The position numbers and the translations under genes are program-made. From Nostoc sp. ATCC 43529 (GTDB lineage: Bacteria > Cyanobacteriota > Cyanobacteriia > Cyanobacteriales > Nostocaceae), in assembly GCA_003326205.1 (NCBI GenBank), contig LWTK01000036.1, positions 372,001-436,000 of the forward strand: a DNA stretch of 64,000 bases. Reading direction: 5' to 3'. The notes beneath the pieces are model-generated. The model saw nothing but the letters and a program-made list of their open reading frames with translations, ran no database searches and was not told where the DNA came from. This document shows positions 15,682-25,461 of the stretch, piece by piece. How positions within the stretch are numbered: the first letter of the stretch is position 1; each line of letters begins with the position of its first letter.

Positions 15682-16869
15682 TTACCAGGGAATTTGCGAT
15701 CGCTCTTGCACAACTCGCTGATATACTTTTTCGGTTTGCTTGGCTAATTTCGGCCAGCTAAAGCGTCGCTCTAAATCTTCATAAGCGTTATCCACCAGCC
15801 ATTGCCGATAATCTGGATTTCTCAACACTTCCAAAATTCCCCAGGCTAATGAATCGGCGTTATTTACCCAAGTCACAATACCTGTTTTGGTATGCTGCAC
15901 TACTTCCGGAAAACCGCCTGTATCAGAAACAACTACGGGGACACGAGAAGCAAAGCTTTCTAATGCCACAATTCCAAAGGGTTCGTAAAGGCTGGGAAAT
16001 ACGGCGCAGTCAGCAACAGTTTGAAATTTATCTAAGTATTCATCGGAGAGAAAACCAGTAAAATAGCAATGCTGCCAAATTCCCAAATCCCAGGCTTGGC
16101 GTTTGAGATGGTCGGTATTTCCACCACCAACGATGACAAATTTCACTTTACCTGCCATTTCCCAAAGAATTTTGGGTGCAGCATTTAGCAATATAGGTAC
16201 ACCCTTTTCATAGGTCATGCGACCGAGGTAATAAACGATTTTCTCATCGTCGCTGGCAAATTGGCGGCGAAAATCCAGAGCATGGAAATCTTCGTGGTGT
16301 CGTTTTTTTTCCGCTCGGATACCATTATAAATAACATCAATTTTGTCCCCAGGACTGTGTAGCGCTCGTTCTAATTCCCGTCGCATATAGTCGCTACAAA
16401 CAATAATCCGCCAAGCATTGTAAGCCAGTAATGTTTCTTTTCCGTTAATATAACGTTGCGTATCGGTATGAATACCGTTATAACGACCGTATTCCGTAGC
16501 GTGAATTGTGGCAATTAGTGGTATTTTAAAATTATGCTTGAGAGCGATCGCTGCATCTCCGACTAACCAATCATGGGCATGAATTAAATCAAATGGGCCT
16601 TCTTCCAAAATTAACTTTCCGCCATGATGCCCCATACTTTCGTTGAGATTTACTACCCAGTGGAAGAAGTCATTGCTATGTCCCACTGGTACGCGATGTA
16701 TTTTTACTCCCTCCACCACCTCATACATCGATGCCTGGCCAAACTCCACTGTAATCAAATGGACTTCATGCCCTAATTTGACCAGTTCTGGGTACAACTC
16801 AGCTACATGACGTGCAATTCCTCCAACTATCCTGGGTGGAAACTCCCAACTCAGTACCAGTATCTTCAT
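15682..16869 (-). CDS. Glycosyltransferase family 4 protein
   Basis: A 395-aa GT-B fold transferase. The N-terminal acceptor-binding domain starts MKILVLSWEFPPRIVGGIARHV (PPR-x-GG-x-x-x-H motif). The C-terminal donor domain contains YLGRMTYEKGVPILLNA, VGGGNTDHLKR and the E-x7-E region in FPSLYEPFGIVALESFASRVPVVVSDTGGFPE. The start resembles glycogen/starch-synthase-like GT4 enzymes, but the family covers many sugar acceptors (exopolysaccharide, glycolipid, sucrose). Cytosolic, no membrane segments. The adjacent amylase remnant and nearby glucan lyase make an alpha-glucan link conceivable, but this is only contextual. The start ATG at 16869 fits the family. Confidence 0.85.
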   Translation of the reverse strand: MKILVLSWEFPPRIVGGIARHVAELYPELVKLGHEVHLITVEFGQASMYEVVEGVKIHRVPVGHSNDFFHWVVNLNESMGHHGGKLILEEGPFDLIHAHDWLVGDAAIALKHNFKIPLIATIHATEYGRYNGIHTDTQRYINGKETLLAYNAWRIIVCSDYMRRELERALHSPGDKIDVIYNGIRAEKKRHHEDFHALDFRRQFASDDEKIVYYLGRMTYEKGVPILLNAAPKILWEMAGKVKFVIVGGGNTDHLKRQAWDLGIWQHCYFTGFLSDEYLDKFQTVADCAVFPSLYEPFGIVALESFASRVPVVVSDTGGFPEVVQHTKTGIVTWVNNADSLAWGILEVLRNPDYRQWLVDNAYEDLERRFSWPKLAKQTEKVYQRVVQERSQIPW

Positions 16870-17127
16870 CTGCTAGATTCCCTGAGACTTTACAAATATC
16901 TAAAAAACTAGATTTATCCAAAAATACAAGTCTGCCAATCTTATTGAGTGCATTTACTCATATTTTTAGATTTTTTAACAGTTATTTTGTTAAAGCTTAT
17001 CAAAGGATAGGAACTATGGGGTATGGGGCATGGGGCATAGGGAGTGCTGAGTTAAAAGTTAGGAGTTAGGAGTTATTATTATCGCGTCCGCCTCCATCCT
17101 CTTCTCATGCCCAATGCCCCATGCCCA

Positions 17128-19791
17128 CTAAAGAAGTGAACAGCAAACAGCACGAACTCGATCGCGTCCCTCTTGTTTGGCTATATAAAGTGCTTTGTCG
17201 GCTGCATTAATCAAGTCTTGGGGGGACATTTCGCTATTTGGCACAGTGCTGACAACGCCGAGACTGACGGTTACATGGTTACACACGCTAGATTGAGCAT
17301 GGGTAATCGCTAAGTTGCGTACTGCTTGTCGAATTCCTTGGGCTAGATGAATTGCGCCTTTAATCTCTGTATTCGGCAAAATTACAGCAAATTCTTCTCC
17401 ACCATAACGGGCTACTAAATCCGCTGGGCGCTTAACAATACTTAATACCGCAGTGGCAACTTTTTGTAAACAATTATCTCCTGCTAAATGGCCATAGGTG
17501 TCGTTGTAAGGTTTAAAAAAATCAACATCGAACAAAATTAACGACAACGGTACTTTCTCGCGTTTAAGTCGATACCATTCAGTTTCGAGATATTCATCAA
17601 ATCGGCGGCGATTGGCTATTTGAGTCAAGCCATCTAAGGTAGCTAATCTTTGTAATTCTTCGTTGGCGGCTTGTAGCTGCTGGTAAAGTACTGATTGATG
17701 AATAGCGATCGCTACTTGAGAAGCTAATTGCTGCAACAAATTAACTTCAAATGGCTGCCAGTTACGAGGCGTGGCAGACTGATAAGTAATCAGTAAACCC
17801 CACAAATGCTGCCCATTCAAAATTGGCACCACCATTGCAGCCTTCACCTGATAAAGTTGCAATAACTCAAAAACTTCAGCTGAAAAATCAGACTGCTGAA
17901 TCTCATGTAAAATAGTGGGTAATCCCTGGTAATAATGGCTAAAATTTTCTTTAATGCAAAATGGCAAAATTTTATGTCTTAATTGCTGAGCATAGCCATC
18001 AGCTAAAGATTCTGCTGCAAAATAACCGCTAACGTCAGATGTTAACTGGTAAATAGCTACACAATCTGAATCCAAACATTCTCGAATACTGTTTACCGTT
18101 GTATTTAAAACATCTTCTAGATCTAGCGATCGCCGAATTTGTTGAGTTACTTCAGTAATTAACCTCTCGCCTCTTGCTTGTTGTCGCAGGATTTCTTCAG
18201 CTTGCTTGCGAGTGCTAATATCTTCTACTGAGCCAAGAATCTGCGTTGGAGTACCGTTAGTATCTCTGGCAAATACAACTTCTCGTGTATTGAGCCAACG
18301 CCACTCGCCATTTTTGTGTCGAAATCGGTATTCGGTGGACAGAACTTCATTGTCTTTGAGGTTGGTGAAGCGACTTGGTATGTCATAGCATAGATGTTGA
18401 TCGTCTGGATGAAAACAATTTACGAACCATTGCGGATCTGCTTGACAAAATTCTTCTGGAGAATAGCCTAAAATTTTCAAACTTTGCTGATTAAGATAAA
18501 TGCTTGTTCCTTGTAACAAGTCAAATAAATATAAAATATGCGGTACAGTATTAGCAACCTTTTCGAGAAAGTCCTGACTTGAGCGCAATGCCTCTTCAGC
18601 TTTATGGCGTTCGCGCAGGGCAGCTTGCCATTCACTAATATCTCGTCCTTCTGAAATTATCACTGTGACGCGCCCTGTTTCATCAAGTATGGGACGTAGT
18701 GAAAAATCAATAGTTATAACTCGATTGTCTCGACCCCAAATATCAACTTCATAGCGAATAAATTCACCATTAGCAGCGGTGGCGATCGCACTTTTTAATT
18801 GTGCTTGTGTATCTGGAGAAATTGTCCACCATTTTGCTTCCCAAAATAATTGACCAACGACTTCTTCTCGTGTAATTCCAGCAAAATCCAGTGCTGTTTG
18901 ATTGGCTTCTAAGACAATTCCATTGGTCTCAAGCAATCCCATAAACTGAATAGTTTGATTGAAGATAGCACGGAATTTTTGCTCATTTTTACTTAAAGCC
19001 TGTTCTGCGTGTTTGCGATCGGTAATATCTCGCCCTACCGATTGCAGTTCTATAAGATTATTTTGATTATCAAATATACCTCGAACATTCCACTGCGCCC
19101 AACGTATTTCTTGGCAAGCTATAACCCGATTTTCAAAAGTGACAACGGGATTTTCTAAGCTGATAGAATTGACTAAATTAAACACATATTCTTTATCTTC
19201 TTTAAAGACAATAGGTTCGTAGTGCTGGGCGATAATTTGTTCTCGTTTGAGTCCAAAAAATCGACAAAAAGCTTCGTTGACGAAGGTAATAGTGCCATCA
19301 GGTAAGCCTCTAGCAATCAGTTCGGTTTGGTCTTCGAGAATGGCACGATAACGAGCTTCGCTTTGCTGTAGTGCTGCTTCTATTTGTTTGCGAGCGCTAA
19401 TATCAAACACTAAACCCTGAAGTACCTGAGTTTGTCCATCTGCACAGAGAATGAGATTGGCTTGGTTTCGTACCCAAATTATTCTACCATCGTGCCTAAT
19501 CATACGATACTCAATGTTTAAGGCTTCTTTGGTGGAGATTGTAGTATTTACAGCTTGCCAAAGGCGATGGCGATCGTCTGGGTGAGTGTAATCTAACCAA
19601 CTATTAAAGAAACTAGGGTTCCAATCTTCAGGGGCTACGCCTAATAATTGTTGCAGTTGCGGACTAATATAAGCAACTTTGGCACTAGTATTGAGCGGTG
19701 AAATGTAAACAACGCCCGGAATCTGTTCTACTAGGGTGCGATACTTTTGCTCTGCCTCAGAGACTTTTTCTTCCGCCTGCTTGTGACTCAT
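17128..19791 (-). CDS. PAS/GAF sensor diguanylate cyclase
   Basis: An 887-aa soluble signalling protein. In order: about four PAS/PAC units (roughly 12-135, 140-260, 265-390, 405-530; each ends in a DISxRK/DIT-x-RK-like PAC signature), a GAF domain (about 545-690), a short coiled coil (LYQQLQAANEELQRL), and a GGDEF domain beginning ATLDGLTQIANRR. The active motif is GGEEF at 797-801, and the product-inhibition I-site RPAD sits five residues before it (788-791). It should therefore make cyclic di-GMP and be feedback-inhibited. No EAL domain or membrane segment is present. The stimulus is unknown. It is monocistronic, flanked by spacer repeats. Confidence 0.9.
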   Translation of the reverse strand: MSHKQAEEKVSEAEQKYRTLVEQIPGVVYISPLNTSAKVAYISPQLQQLLGVAPEDWNPSFFNSWLDYTHPDDRHRLWQAVNTTISTKEALNIEYRMIRHDGRIIWVRNQANLILCADGQTQVLQGLVFDISARKQIEAALQQSEARYRAILEDQTELIARGLPDGTITFVNEAFCRFFGLKREQIIAQHYEPIVFKEDKEYVFNLVNSISLENPVVTFENRVIACQEIRWAQWNVRGIFDNQNNLIELQSVGRDITDRKHAEQALSKNEQKFRAIFNQTIQFMGLLETNGIVLEANQTALDFAGITREEVVGQLFWEAKWWTISPDTQAQLKSAIATAANGEFIRYEVDIWGRDNRVITIDFSLRPILDETGRVTVIISEGRDISEWQAALRERHKAEEALRSSQDFLEKVANTVPHILYLFDLLQGTSIYLNQQSLKILGYSPEEFCQADPQWFVNCFHPDDQHLCYDIPSRFTNLKDNEVLSTEYRFRHKNGEWRWLNTREVVFARDTNGTPTQILGSVEDISTRKQAEEILRQQARGERLITEVTQQIRRSLDLEDVLNTTVNSIRECLDSDCVAIYQLTSDVSGYFAAESLADGYAQQLRHKILPFCIKENFSHYYQGLPTILHEIQQSDFSAEVFELLQLYQVKAAMVVPILNGQHLWGLLITYQSATPRNWQPFEVNLLQQLASQVAIAIHQSVLYQQLQAANEELQRLATLDGLTQIANRRRFDEYLETEWYRLKREKVPLSLILFDVDFFKPYNDTYGHLAGDNCLQKVATAVLSIVKRPADLVARYGGEEFAVILPNTEIKGAIHLAQGIRQAVRNLAITHAQSSVCNHVTVSLGVVSTVPNSEMSPQDLINAADKALYIAKQEGRDRVRAVCCSLL

Positions 19792-20038
19792 AATGTTTTG
19801 AATTTCTACAATAAAGTATAATTGCCAATGTTAGAAATCCTGCATTAAAAGCACATTCAATAATCGCTCAGCCAACAGATAAGTTAATCTCAGGGTGATG
19901 GTGAGTATCTTCTAAAAACTCTAAGTTCTAAAAATAAATGCCAACAACAAGCCGAAAACCCTAAACTTTAGCTTGCTGTTGGCAGTTTAGATGTAGCCGC
20001 AAGCAGCCAATCATCTTTGAAGATTAAGCACAATTGAA

Positions 20039-21850
20039 TTAGCTTTGATCGAGGCGCAGTACTGCCATAAAGGCTTCTTGAGGTACATCTACGGTGCCTA
20101 CGGATTTCATTCGCTTTTTACCTTTTGCCTGCTTCTGTAAAAGTTTTTTCTTGCGGCTAATGTCACCACCGTAGCATTTTGCTAACACATCTTTCCGCAA
20201 AGCAGGAATGTGTTCGCTGGCAATTACTTTACTGCCAATAGAAGCTTGAATTGGCACTTTAAATTGATGGCGGGGAATCAGTTCTTTGAGTTTTTCTGCC
20301 ATCGATCGCCCAACGTTGTAAGCTTTATCTCGATGGACAATCATCGCCAAAGAATCCACAGGATCGCCGTTAATTAAAATATCTAGCTTCACCAATGGAT
20401 TTTCGCGGTAGCCAATCAGGTGGTATTCCATACTTGCATAACCGCGCGATCGCGATTTCATTTGGTCAAAAAAGTCGGTGACAACTTCCGCCAAGGGTAA
20501 CTCATACGTAAGTGTGGTTCGTCCTTGGGTAAGATATTTCATATCTTTGAAAATCCCACGTCTGTTTTGTGATAACTCCATCAACGTACCGACGTAGGTT
20601 TCTGGTGTAATCATTTCTACTTGAACGTAGGGTTCCTCAATTTTTTCGCGTTCGTTGGGAGAAGGTAAACGACTGGGATTATCGATGTACAGTTCCTCAC
20701 CTTTGACGGTTATGACTTTATAAACCACTGAGGGCGCTGTAATAATTAAATCTAGGTTATACTCTCGCTCTAGACGTTCTTGGACAATTTCCATGTGTAG
20801 CAAGCCCAAGAACCCGCAACGAAAGCCAAACCCCATCGCACTAGAAGTTTCTGGTTCGTAATGCAGTGCTGCATCATTGAGTTCTAGCTTTTCTAAGGCT
20901 TCCCGCAAGTCTTCAAATTGATCGGCGTCAATGGGGAACATGCCGCAAAAAACCATTGGGTTGGCTTCTGCGTAGCCTGGTAAGGGTGTCTCTGCTTTGG
21001 CCTTACTTAGGGTAATTGTGTCTCCTACCCGTGCATCAGCTACAGCTTTAATCGCCGCTGCCAAATAGCCTACTTCTCCAGCGTGGAGTTCATCAACTTG
21101 CTTTTGAGTAGGAGAAAGAACGCCCAACTCATCAATGTCAAATTCTTTACCAGATGCCATTAAATGGATGCGATCGCCTTTTTTCAATGTGCCATCCATC
21201 ACCCGGAAATATACAATTACTCCTCGATAGCTGTCGTAATAACTATCAAAAATTAACGCCCGTAAGCGTTCATTTATTGTATTGGGCGGTGGTGGTATGC
21301 GATCGACAACAGCTTCTAGGATTTCGTCGATACCAATTCCTTCTTTAGCAGAAGCCAGAATCGCACCACTACAATCTAGACCGATAATTTCTTCAATTTC
21401 GCCAATTACCCGTTCTGGTTCTGCCCCTGGTAAATCGATTTTATTCAGAACTGGGATAATTTCCAGGTTATTTTCTAACGCCAAATATACATTTGCCAAA
21501 GTTTGCGCCTCGACACCTTGGGACGCATCTACTACCAATAATGCTCCTTCACAAGCAACAAGAGAACGGGAGACTTCATAAGAGAAATCCACATGTCCTG
21601 GAGTATCAATTAAGTTCAGAACATATTGCTGACCATCTTTGGCTGTGTAATTCATCCGGGCAGCTTGCAGCTTAATGGTAATGCCGCGCTCCCGTTCTAG
21701 ATCCATATTGTCGAGAAACTGTTCCTTCATCTGTCGGTCTTCAACAGTGCCAGTAGCTTGTAGCAAGCGATCGGCGAGGGTTGATTTCCCGTGGTCAATG
21801 TGAGCAATAATACAGAAATTGCGAATGCGAACTGCGGGAACGTCAGTCAT
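20039..21850 (-). CDS. lepA: Translation elongation factor 4 (LepA)
   Basis: A 603-aa ribosome-associated GTPase that promotes back-translocation or repositioning of stalled ribosomes. G1 is [14 protein letters not shown], followed by [16 protein letters not shown] and NKIDLPGA. The LepA-specific C-terminal domain ends [32 protein letters not shown], and the whole length matches the family. It is monocistronic here. Conserved housekeeping gene; start at ATG 21850. Confidence 0.97.
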   Translation of the reverse strand: MTDVPAVRIRNFCIIAHIDHGKSTLADRLLQATGTVEDRQMKEQFLDNMDLERERGITIKLQAARMNYTAKDGQQYVLNLIDTPGHVDFSYEVSRSLVACEGALLVVDASQGVEAQTLANVYLALENNLEIIPVLNKIDLPGAEPERVIGEIEEIIGLDCSGAILASAKEGIGIDEILEAVVDRIPPPPNTINERLRALIFDSYYDSYRGVIVYFRVMDGTLKKGDRIHLMASGKEFDIDELGVLSPTQKQVDELHAGEVGYLAAAIKAVADARVGDTITLSKAKAETPLPGYAEANPMVFCGMFPIDADQFEDLREALEKLELNDAALHYEPETSSAMGFGFRCGFLGLLHMEIVQERLEREYNLDLIITAPSVVYKVITVKGEELYIDNPSRLPSPNEREKIEEPYVQVEMITPETYVGTLMELSQNRRGIFKDMKYLTQGRTTLTYELPLAEVVTDFFDQMKSRSRGYASMEYHLIGYRENPLVKLDILINGDPVDSLAMIVHRDKAYNVGRSMAEKLKELIPRHQFKVPIQASIGSKVIASEHIPALRKDVLAKCYGGDISRKKKLLQKQAKGKKRMKSVGTVDVPQEAFMAVLRLDQS

Positions 21851-21943
21851 ATACTATCTTTGCCTTAGCAGCAACCAAAGTTAAAAGACCAATTTACTTA
21901 ATGTATTTTAATGCTTTCTTAGCCAAGACGCTCCTAGCTTTGG

Positions 21944-21978
21944 CATTAGTCATTAGTCATTAGTCATTAGTCATTGGG
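21944..21978. repeat. CATTAGT heptanucleotide tandem repeat
   Basis: Four perfect CATTAGT units followed by CATTGGG. This is the short tandemly repeated repetitive (STRR) class known from heterocystous cyanobacteria; the reverse complement ACTAATG matches the 30.9-kb array. Confidence 0.8.
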
Positions 21979-21991
21979 CATTGGTTATTCT

Positions 21992-22039
21992 CCCCATCTC
22001 CCCATCTCCCCATCTCCCCATCTCCCCATCTCCCCATGC
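21992..22039. repeat. CCCCATCT octanucleotide tandem repeat
   Basis: Five perfect CCCCATCT units and a terminal CCCCATGC, an intergenic low-complexity tract. Confidence 0.8.
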
Positions 22040-22361
22040 CCCCTGCCCCTCTTCACCCCATCTTTAACTTTGCAGATAAATAGGTGGACATTTAAGAATA
22101 TTATGAAAGTCTATTTGTCGGTGCTAGTATTCATCAGCTGGAAGCGTACAATAAATGTAAATAAGTACATGTAGGGATCGTGGGCAATTGCCGCCCGTAA
22201 TTGTCCGGAGTCACTGATTCATCGGCAAAACTTCTAGAAAGCTCTTGTCTAGTCAGTTATATGAAAAATGCGACCTAAAATTTAAAGCTGTTATTTTGGT
22301 GCTGTTTCGGGGAACTATGTAACTATACCCTCGAAGATTCTTAAGTGGATCGGCCCAAATT

Positions 22362-22655
22362 ATGAATATAACTACTTTACAAAGCTTTAAACAAAACCAA
22401 TTCAGAGTATATAAACCTATGAATATGCAACACAGACCTACCGACGCGGATAACACACGAGCCGATAAGGTGGAAATTGCCGTCCGCTTAGACTCAGAAC
22501 TACTAGAACAAATTCAACATCTCACTAACGATCCCAGCAAAGTGATTGAGGTGGCAATTCGCCAGTGGTTGCGGGGGGAAATACTAAGAGATGATGAATT
22601 GACTCGCACGCCTGTGCGTACTCCTGTTCCTCCTCGCGGTGAATGGAACGATTGA
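22362..22655 (+). CDS. Small ribbon-helix-helix-like protein
   Basis: A 97-aa frame; in-frame ATGs also occur at 22419 and 22425 (MQHRPTDADNTR), and one of these may be the true start because the first 19 residues look non-coding. The core VEIAVRLDSELLEQIQHLTNDPSKVIEVAIRQWLRGE has the strand-helix-helix pattern of CopG/MetJ-type DNA-binding proteins, which bind operators as dimers. The tail is Pro/Arg-rich (TPVRTPVPPRGEWND). It lies 173 bp upstream of a histidine kinase reading the same way. There is no toxin gene next to it, so an antitoxin role is not indicated. DNA binding is inferred. Confidence 0.6.
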   Translation: MNITTLQSFKQNQFRVYKPMNMQHRPTDADNTRADKVEIAVRLDSELLEQIQHLTNDPSKVIEVAIRQWLRGEILRDDELTRTPVRTPVPPRGEWND

Positions 22656-22828
22656 CATCATCAATTAGCTGTTAATCTTACTTAACAAAAGTAAAGTTTG
22701 CCAAGTTCAATTTCAAAACACCAAGAAATACCCAATCAAAAATGTAAAAGCTGTAAAAATTTATGCCAAAATTTGAACAGCTTTGGTAAAATCCCGGTCG
22801 GATACCCTTTGTCTATCCAACTCAATTA

Positions 22829-24598
22829 ATGACTATTACCGCCAAATCCCAATTGCCGAATATTTTTTCTCAAAATCTGGAATCTATTACCAGTACCAGT
22901 AAAACTGATGGCTCATTGCCAACTCTTGGAGCCGAGTTGGTGTACACGCAAGATGGGGCAGGGCGCTATCTGACCTTTTGTTGGCAGCACAGCGAACTCC
23001 TGGGGTTAAAGACTGAAAAAATAGTTGATGAACTCAACCAGGCTCAAATCTTTGCTCCCGTGGATAAGGTTGCCTATTTGGAACGATTACACCGAATTTT
23101 GACAAGTTTGGTGCCAGAAAGGTTTCAATGCTGGTTTAGCCATCATCAGGAATTATTTGAGTTGGACTTAGTAATTAGTCCGATTATGCCAAGTTTAGGA
23201 ACCGCTGCCACTACAGTGTTAGTGATGGGACGCTTATTGCAAGCCACGCTTAACAAAAAACAAGTAGGTGTGGGAGCAAAAACACCTGCACAAATAGAGT
23301 CGGCTTTACGTTCGCAGCAACACCAAAAACTGGTAAATCGGATTACGAGAAATATTCGGCGGACATTGGATTTAGACATTATTTGGCAGCAAACAGTTGA
23401 TAGTTTGGGAAAAGCATTGCGGTTAGAACGGTGCATTATTTGTCCTTATCAACCTTGTAGTCCAAAAATAGAAGTTAAGGCTGAGTATCACCAGCCAGAA
23501 CTTCGCTCAATGATTGGCTCAGAAATAGATATAGCTTCTGAACCAGCCTTTACTCAGGCATTAACAACCTTAGAACCAGTTGTGATGAATGTGTCTGGAT
23601 ACAATGATTCCAGGCAGCATAAAACTTTGGTAGTTGCGACTTGCTATCAAGACCAAGCCAATGGATTGGTTATTTTGAGTTGGCAAGATGAATGCTACAC
23701 GTTAACAGAATCGGAATTAGAACTAGCCAAAGAAGCAGCGGATCAATTAGGAACAGCGATCGCTCATGCTACTTTATATAAAGAATTAGAAGAAGCACGT
23801 CAAAAAGCTGAAGAAGCTTCCCGCCTCAAAAGTGAGTTTCTTGCCAATGTATCCCACGAAATTCGTACCCCCCTCAACGGGATGATTGGCTTTTTAAAGC
23901 TGATTTTGGAAGGCATGGCAGACGACCCAGAAGAACAAAACCAGTTTTTACAAGAAGCTCATCAATTATCAATACATCTGTTAAATATCATTAATGATAT
24001 TTTGGACATTGCCAAAATTGAAGCTGGCAAAATGGAACTAGCTTACGCTCCAGTCAAGCTAGGCGAACTCTTCACTGATGTCGAAAATTTCATGCGTCCG
24101 CAAGCAGAGATGAAAAACCTCAGCTTCCAGATGCAAATGCCAGCTACCTCTGATGAAATCATCGTCCAAAGTAATTACCAACGCTTGCTACAAGTCATGC
24201 TGAATTTGGTAAACAATGCCATCAAATTTACTCACGAAGGCGGCATTACCGTCAGCGCCGATTTAGTACTCAAAAAAGCAAAGCCGCAATTTCAAGGACA
24301 GCAATTTCCAGGGATGGTGAGAGTGCGCGTAGCAGATACCGGAATTGGTGTTTCTTTAGACAAACAAGATAAACTGTTTCAATTATTCTCTCAGGTGGAT
24401 GGCTCCCGTACTCGCCAATATGGCGGCACCGGTTTAGGACTAGCAATTTCCCAGAAGCTAGTGGAAGCAATGGGTGGTGAAGTACATTTCTACAGTCTCG
24501 GCGAAGGACTTGGTTCAACAGTTACATTCACCGTGCCACTATATCAACAACCAGTGATAGTTTCATCTAGTGATAATGGTTCTATAAAAAGTGCTTAG
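22829..24598 (+). CDS. PAS/GAF sensor histidine kinase
   Basis: A 589-aa soluble kinase. A PAS-like N-terminal region (about 25-135: GAELVYTQDGAGRYLTFCW...) is followed by a GAF domain (about 165-310) that includes CIICPYQPC, a coiled coil, HisKA with phospho-acceptor His343 in FLANVSHEIRTPLNG, and HATPase_c with the N-box LVNNAIKFTHEG, G1 VADTGIGV and G2 YGGTGLGLAIS. It should autophosphorylate and pass phosphate to an unlinked response regulator, as no regulator gene is adjacent. Transcription may start in the short gap after the RHH-like gene. The stimulus is unknown. Confidence 0.9.
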   Translation: MTITAKSQLPNIFSQNLESITSTSKTDGSLPTLGAELVYTQDGAGRYLTFCWQHSELLGLKTEKIVDELNQAQIFAPVDKVAYLERLHRILTSLVPERFQCWFSHHQELFELDLVISPIMPSLGTAATTVLVMGRLLQATLNKKQVGVGAKTPAQIESALRSQQHQKLVNRITRNIRRTLDLDIIWQQTVDSLGKALRLERCIICPYQPCSPKIEVKAEYHQPELRSMIGSEIDIASEPAFTQALTTLEPVVMNVSGYNDSRQHKTLVVATCYQDQANGLVILSWQDECYTLTESELELAKEAADQLGTAIAHATLYKELEEARQKAEEASRLKSEFLANVSHEIRTPLNGMIGFLKLILEGMADDPEEQNQFLQEAHQLSIHLLNIINDILDIAKIEAGKMELAYAPVKLGELFTDVENFMRPQAEMKNLSFQMQMPATSDEIIVQSNYQRLLQVMLNLVNNAIKFTHEGGITVSADLVLKKAKPQFQGQQFPGMVRVRVADTGIGVSLDKQDKLFQLFSQVDGSRTRQYGGTGLGLAISQKLVEAMGGEVHFYSLGEGLGSTVTFTVPLYQQPVIVSSSDNGSIKSA

Positions 24599-25152
24599 TG
24601 CTAAGAAGTGTTAAGTTAAGGATGGGCATTGGCATTGCTGAGTTAGGAGTTGGGAGTTAGGAGTTGGGAGTTGGGAGTTAGGAGTTAGGAGTTAGGAGTT
24701 AGGAGTTGGGAGTTGGGAATTTTCCTCCCTGCTGTGGGTGAACGAAATTTTGTGTGGGATTTCTAGCTAAGTATCCAAAAAATTACCCTCCACACTCCCC
24801 ACACTCCCCACACTCCCCACACTCCCCACACCTTTTTTCCCTCACCCCCCTGCTCCCCTACTCCCTCACCTCGCCATCTTCTAATTCTCTTGTGCCCCCA
24901 CTCCTGTTTAACAGTCATGAAAAATTGACAACTGATAATCTGGTGACAATTAGATTTAGGATCGATTTAACAAACCTGGAAAATAAAATTTTGGATAATG
25001 GGTAATGAGTGACGACGCTAAGCGTACATAAACTGAGAAAAAAAGAGTGAGGAGCAAAAAGAGAGAGTGAGAATAATAACTCCTAACTTCTAACTCCTAA
25101 CTCCTAACTCAGCAATGCCAATGCCCATCCCTAACTGAGTAGGTCTAAAATT
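24599..25152. other. 554-bp intergenic repeat block
   Basis: Almost entirely low-complexity: GAGTTAG/GAGTTGG heptamers (24641-24717), CACTCCC and CTCACCCC tracts (24787-24900) and, in inverse orientation, AACTCCT heptamers (25077-25110). It is bounded by the 31-bp inverted repeat described separately. No gene is supported. The promoter of the Nfu gene must lie close to or inside the right arm. Confidence 0.6.
24621..25129. repeat. 509-bp block bounded by 31-bp perfect inverted repeats
   Basis: The left arm 24621-24651 begins GATGGGCATTGGCATTGCTG and the right arm 25099-25129 is its exact reverse complement. Inside each arm the heptamer GAGTTAG array continues inward in opposite orientation. 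No coding capacity is seen between the arms. Confidence 0.8.
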
Positions 25153-25383
25153 ATGGAACTAACAATTGACAACGTTGAAACAGTCCTAGATGAAATGCGC
25201 CCTTATCTCATCTCTGATGGCGGCAATGTAGAACTTGTAGAACTCGATGGCCCTATTGTCAAACTACGGTTACAAGGCGCTTGTGGTTCTTGCCCAAGTT
25301 CTACAATGACTTTGAGAATGGGTATTGAGCGCCGCCTGCGGGAAATGATTCCCGAAATTGCAGAAGTTGAACAAGTGTTGTAA
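25153..25383 (+). CDS. Nfu-type iron-sulfur cluster scaffold/carrier (NifU C-terminal domain)
   Basis: A 76-aa single-domain Nfu protein. The CGSCPSS motif (Cys44, Cys47) binds a bridging [2Fe-2S] or [4Fe-4S] cluster between two subunits and delivers it to apoproteins. The flanking sequence [24 protein letters not shown] and [16 protein letters not shown] is diagnostic. It lacks the N-terminal IscU domain and central ferredoxin domain of full nitrogenase NifU, like the stand-alone chloroplast and cyanobacterial CnfU proteins that serve photosystem I and ferredoxin. It stands 78 bp before a GH57 gene, separated by repeat DNA. Confidence 0.92.
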   Translation: MELTIDNVETVLDEMRPYLISDGGNVELVELDGPIVKLRLQGACGSCPSSTMTLRMGIERRLREMIPEIAEVEQVL

Positions 25384-25461
25384 AAGTTAGGAGTTATGAG
25401 TTAGGAGTTATGAGTATTAAATTAACTCCTCACTCTTTACTCCCTACTCTTGACTATTTTT

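Larger units (their letters stand above)
21851..22361. other. 511-bp intergenic region with tandem spacer repeats
   Basis: It contains the CATTAGT heptamer run (21944-21978) and the CCCCATCT octamer run (21992-22039), then unremarkable AT-rich sequence. Short frames in this stretch are artefacts of the repeats. No RNA gene was recognised. Confidence 0.55.

Noticed and set aside
15416..15721. 101-codon plus-strand frame
   Set aside because: It crosses the palindromic element at 15556-15651 and overlaps the glycosyltransferase gene; composition is not protein-like.
23146..23436. Minus-strand frame opposite the 22829 kinase
   Set aside because: It is a shadow of the kinase coding sequence with no independent support; the same holds for other antisense frames inside lepA, GH57, ychF and the glucan lyase.
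24754..25005. Plus-strand frame rich in His-Ser-Pro
   Set aside because: It is a translation of CACTCCC spacer repeats.
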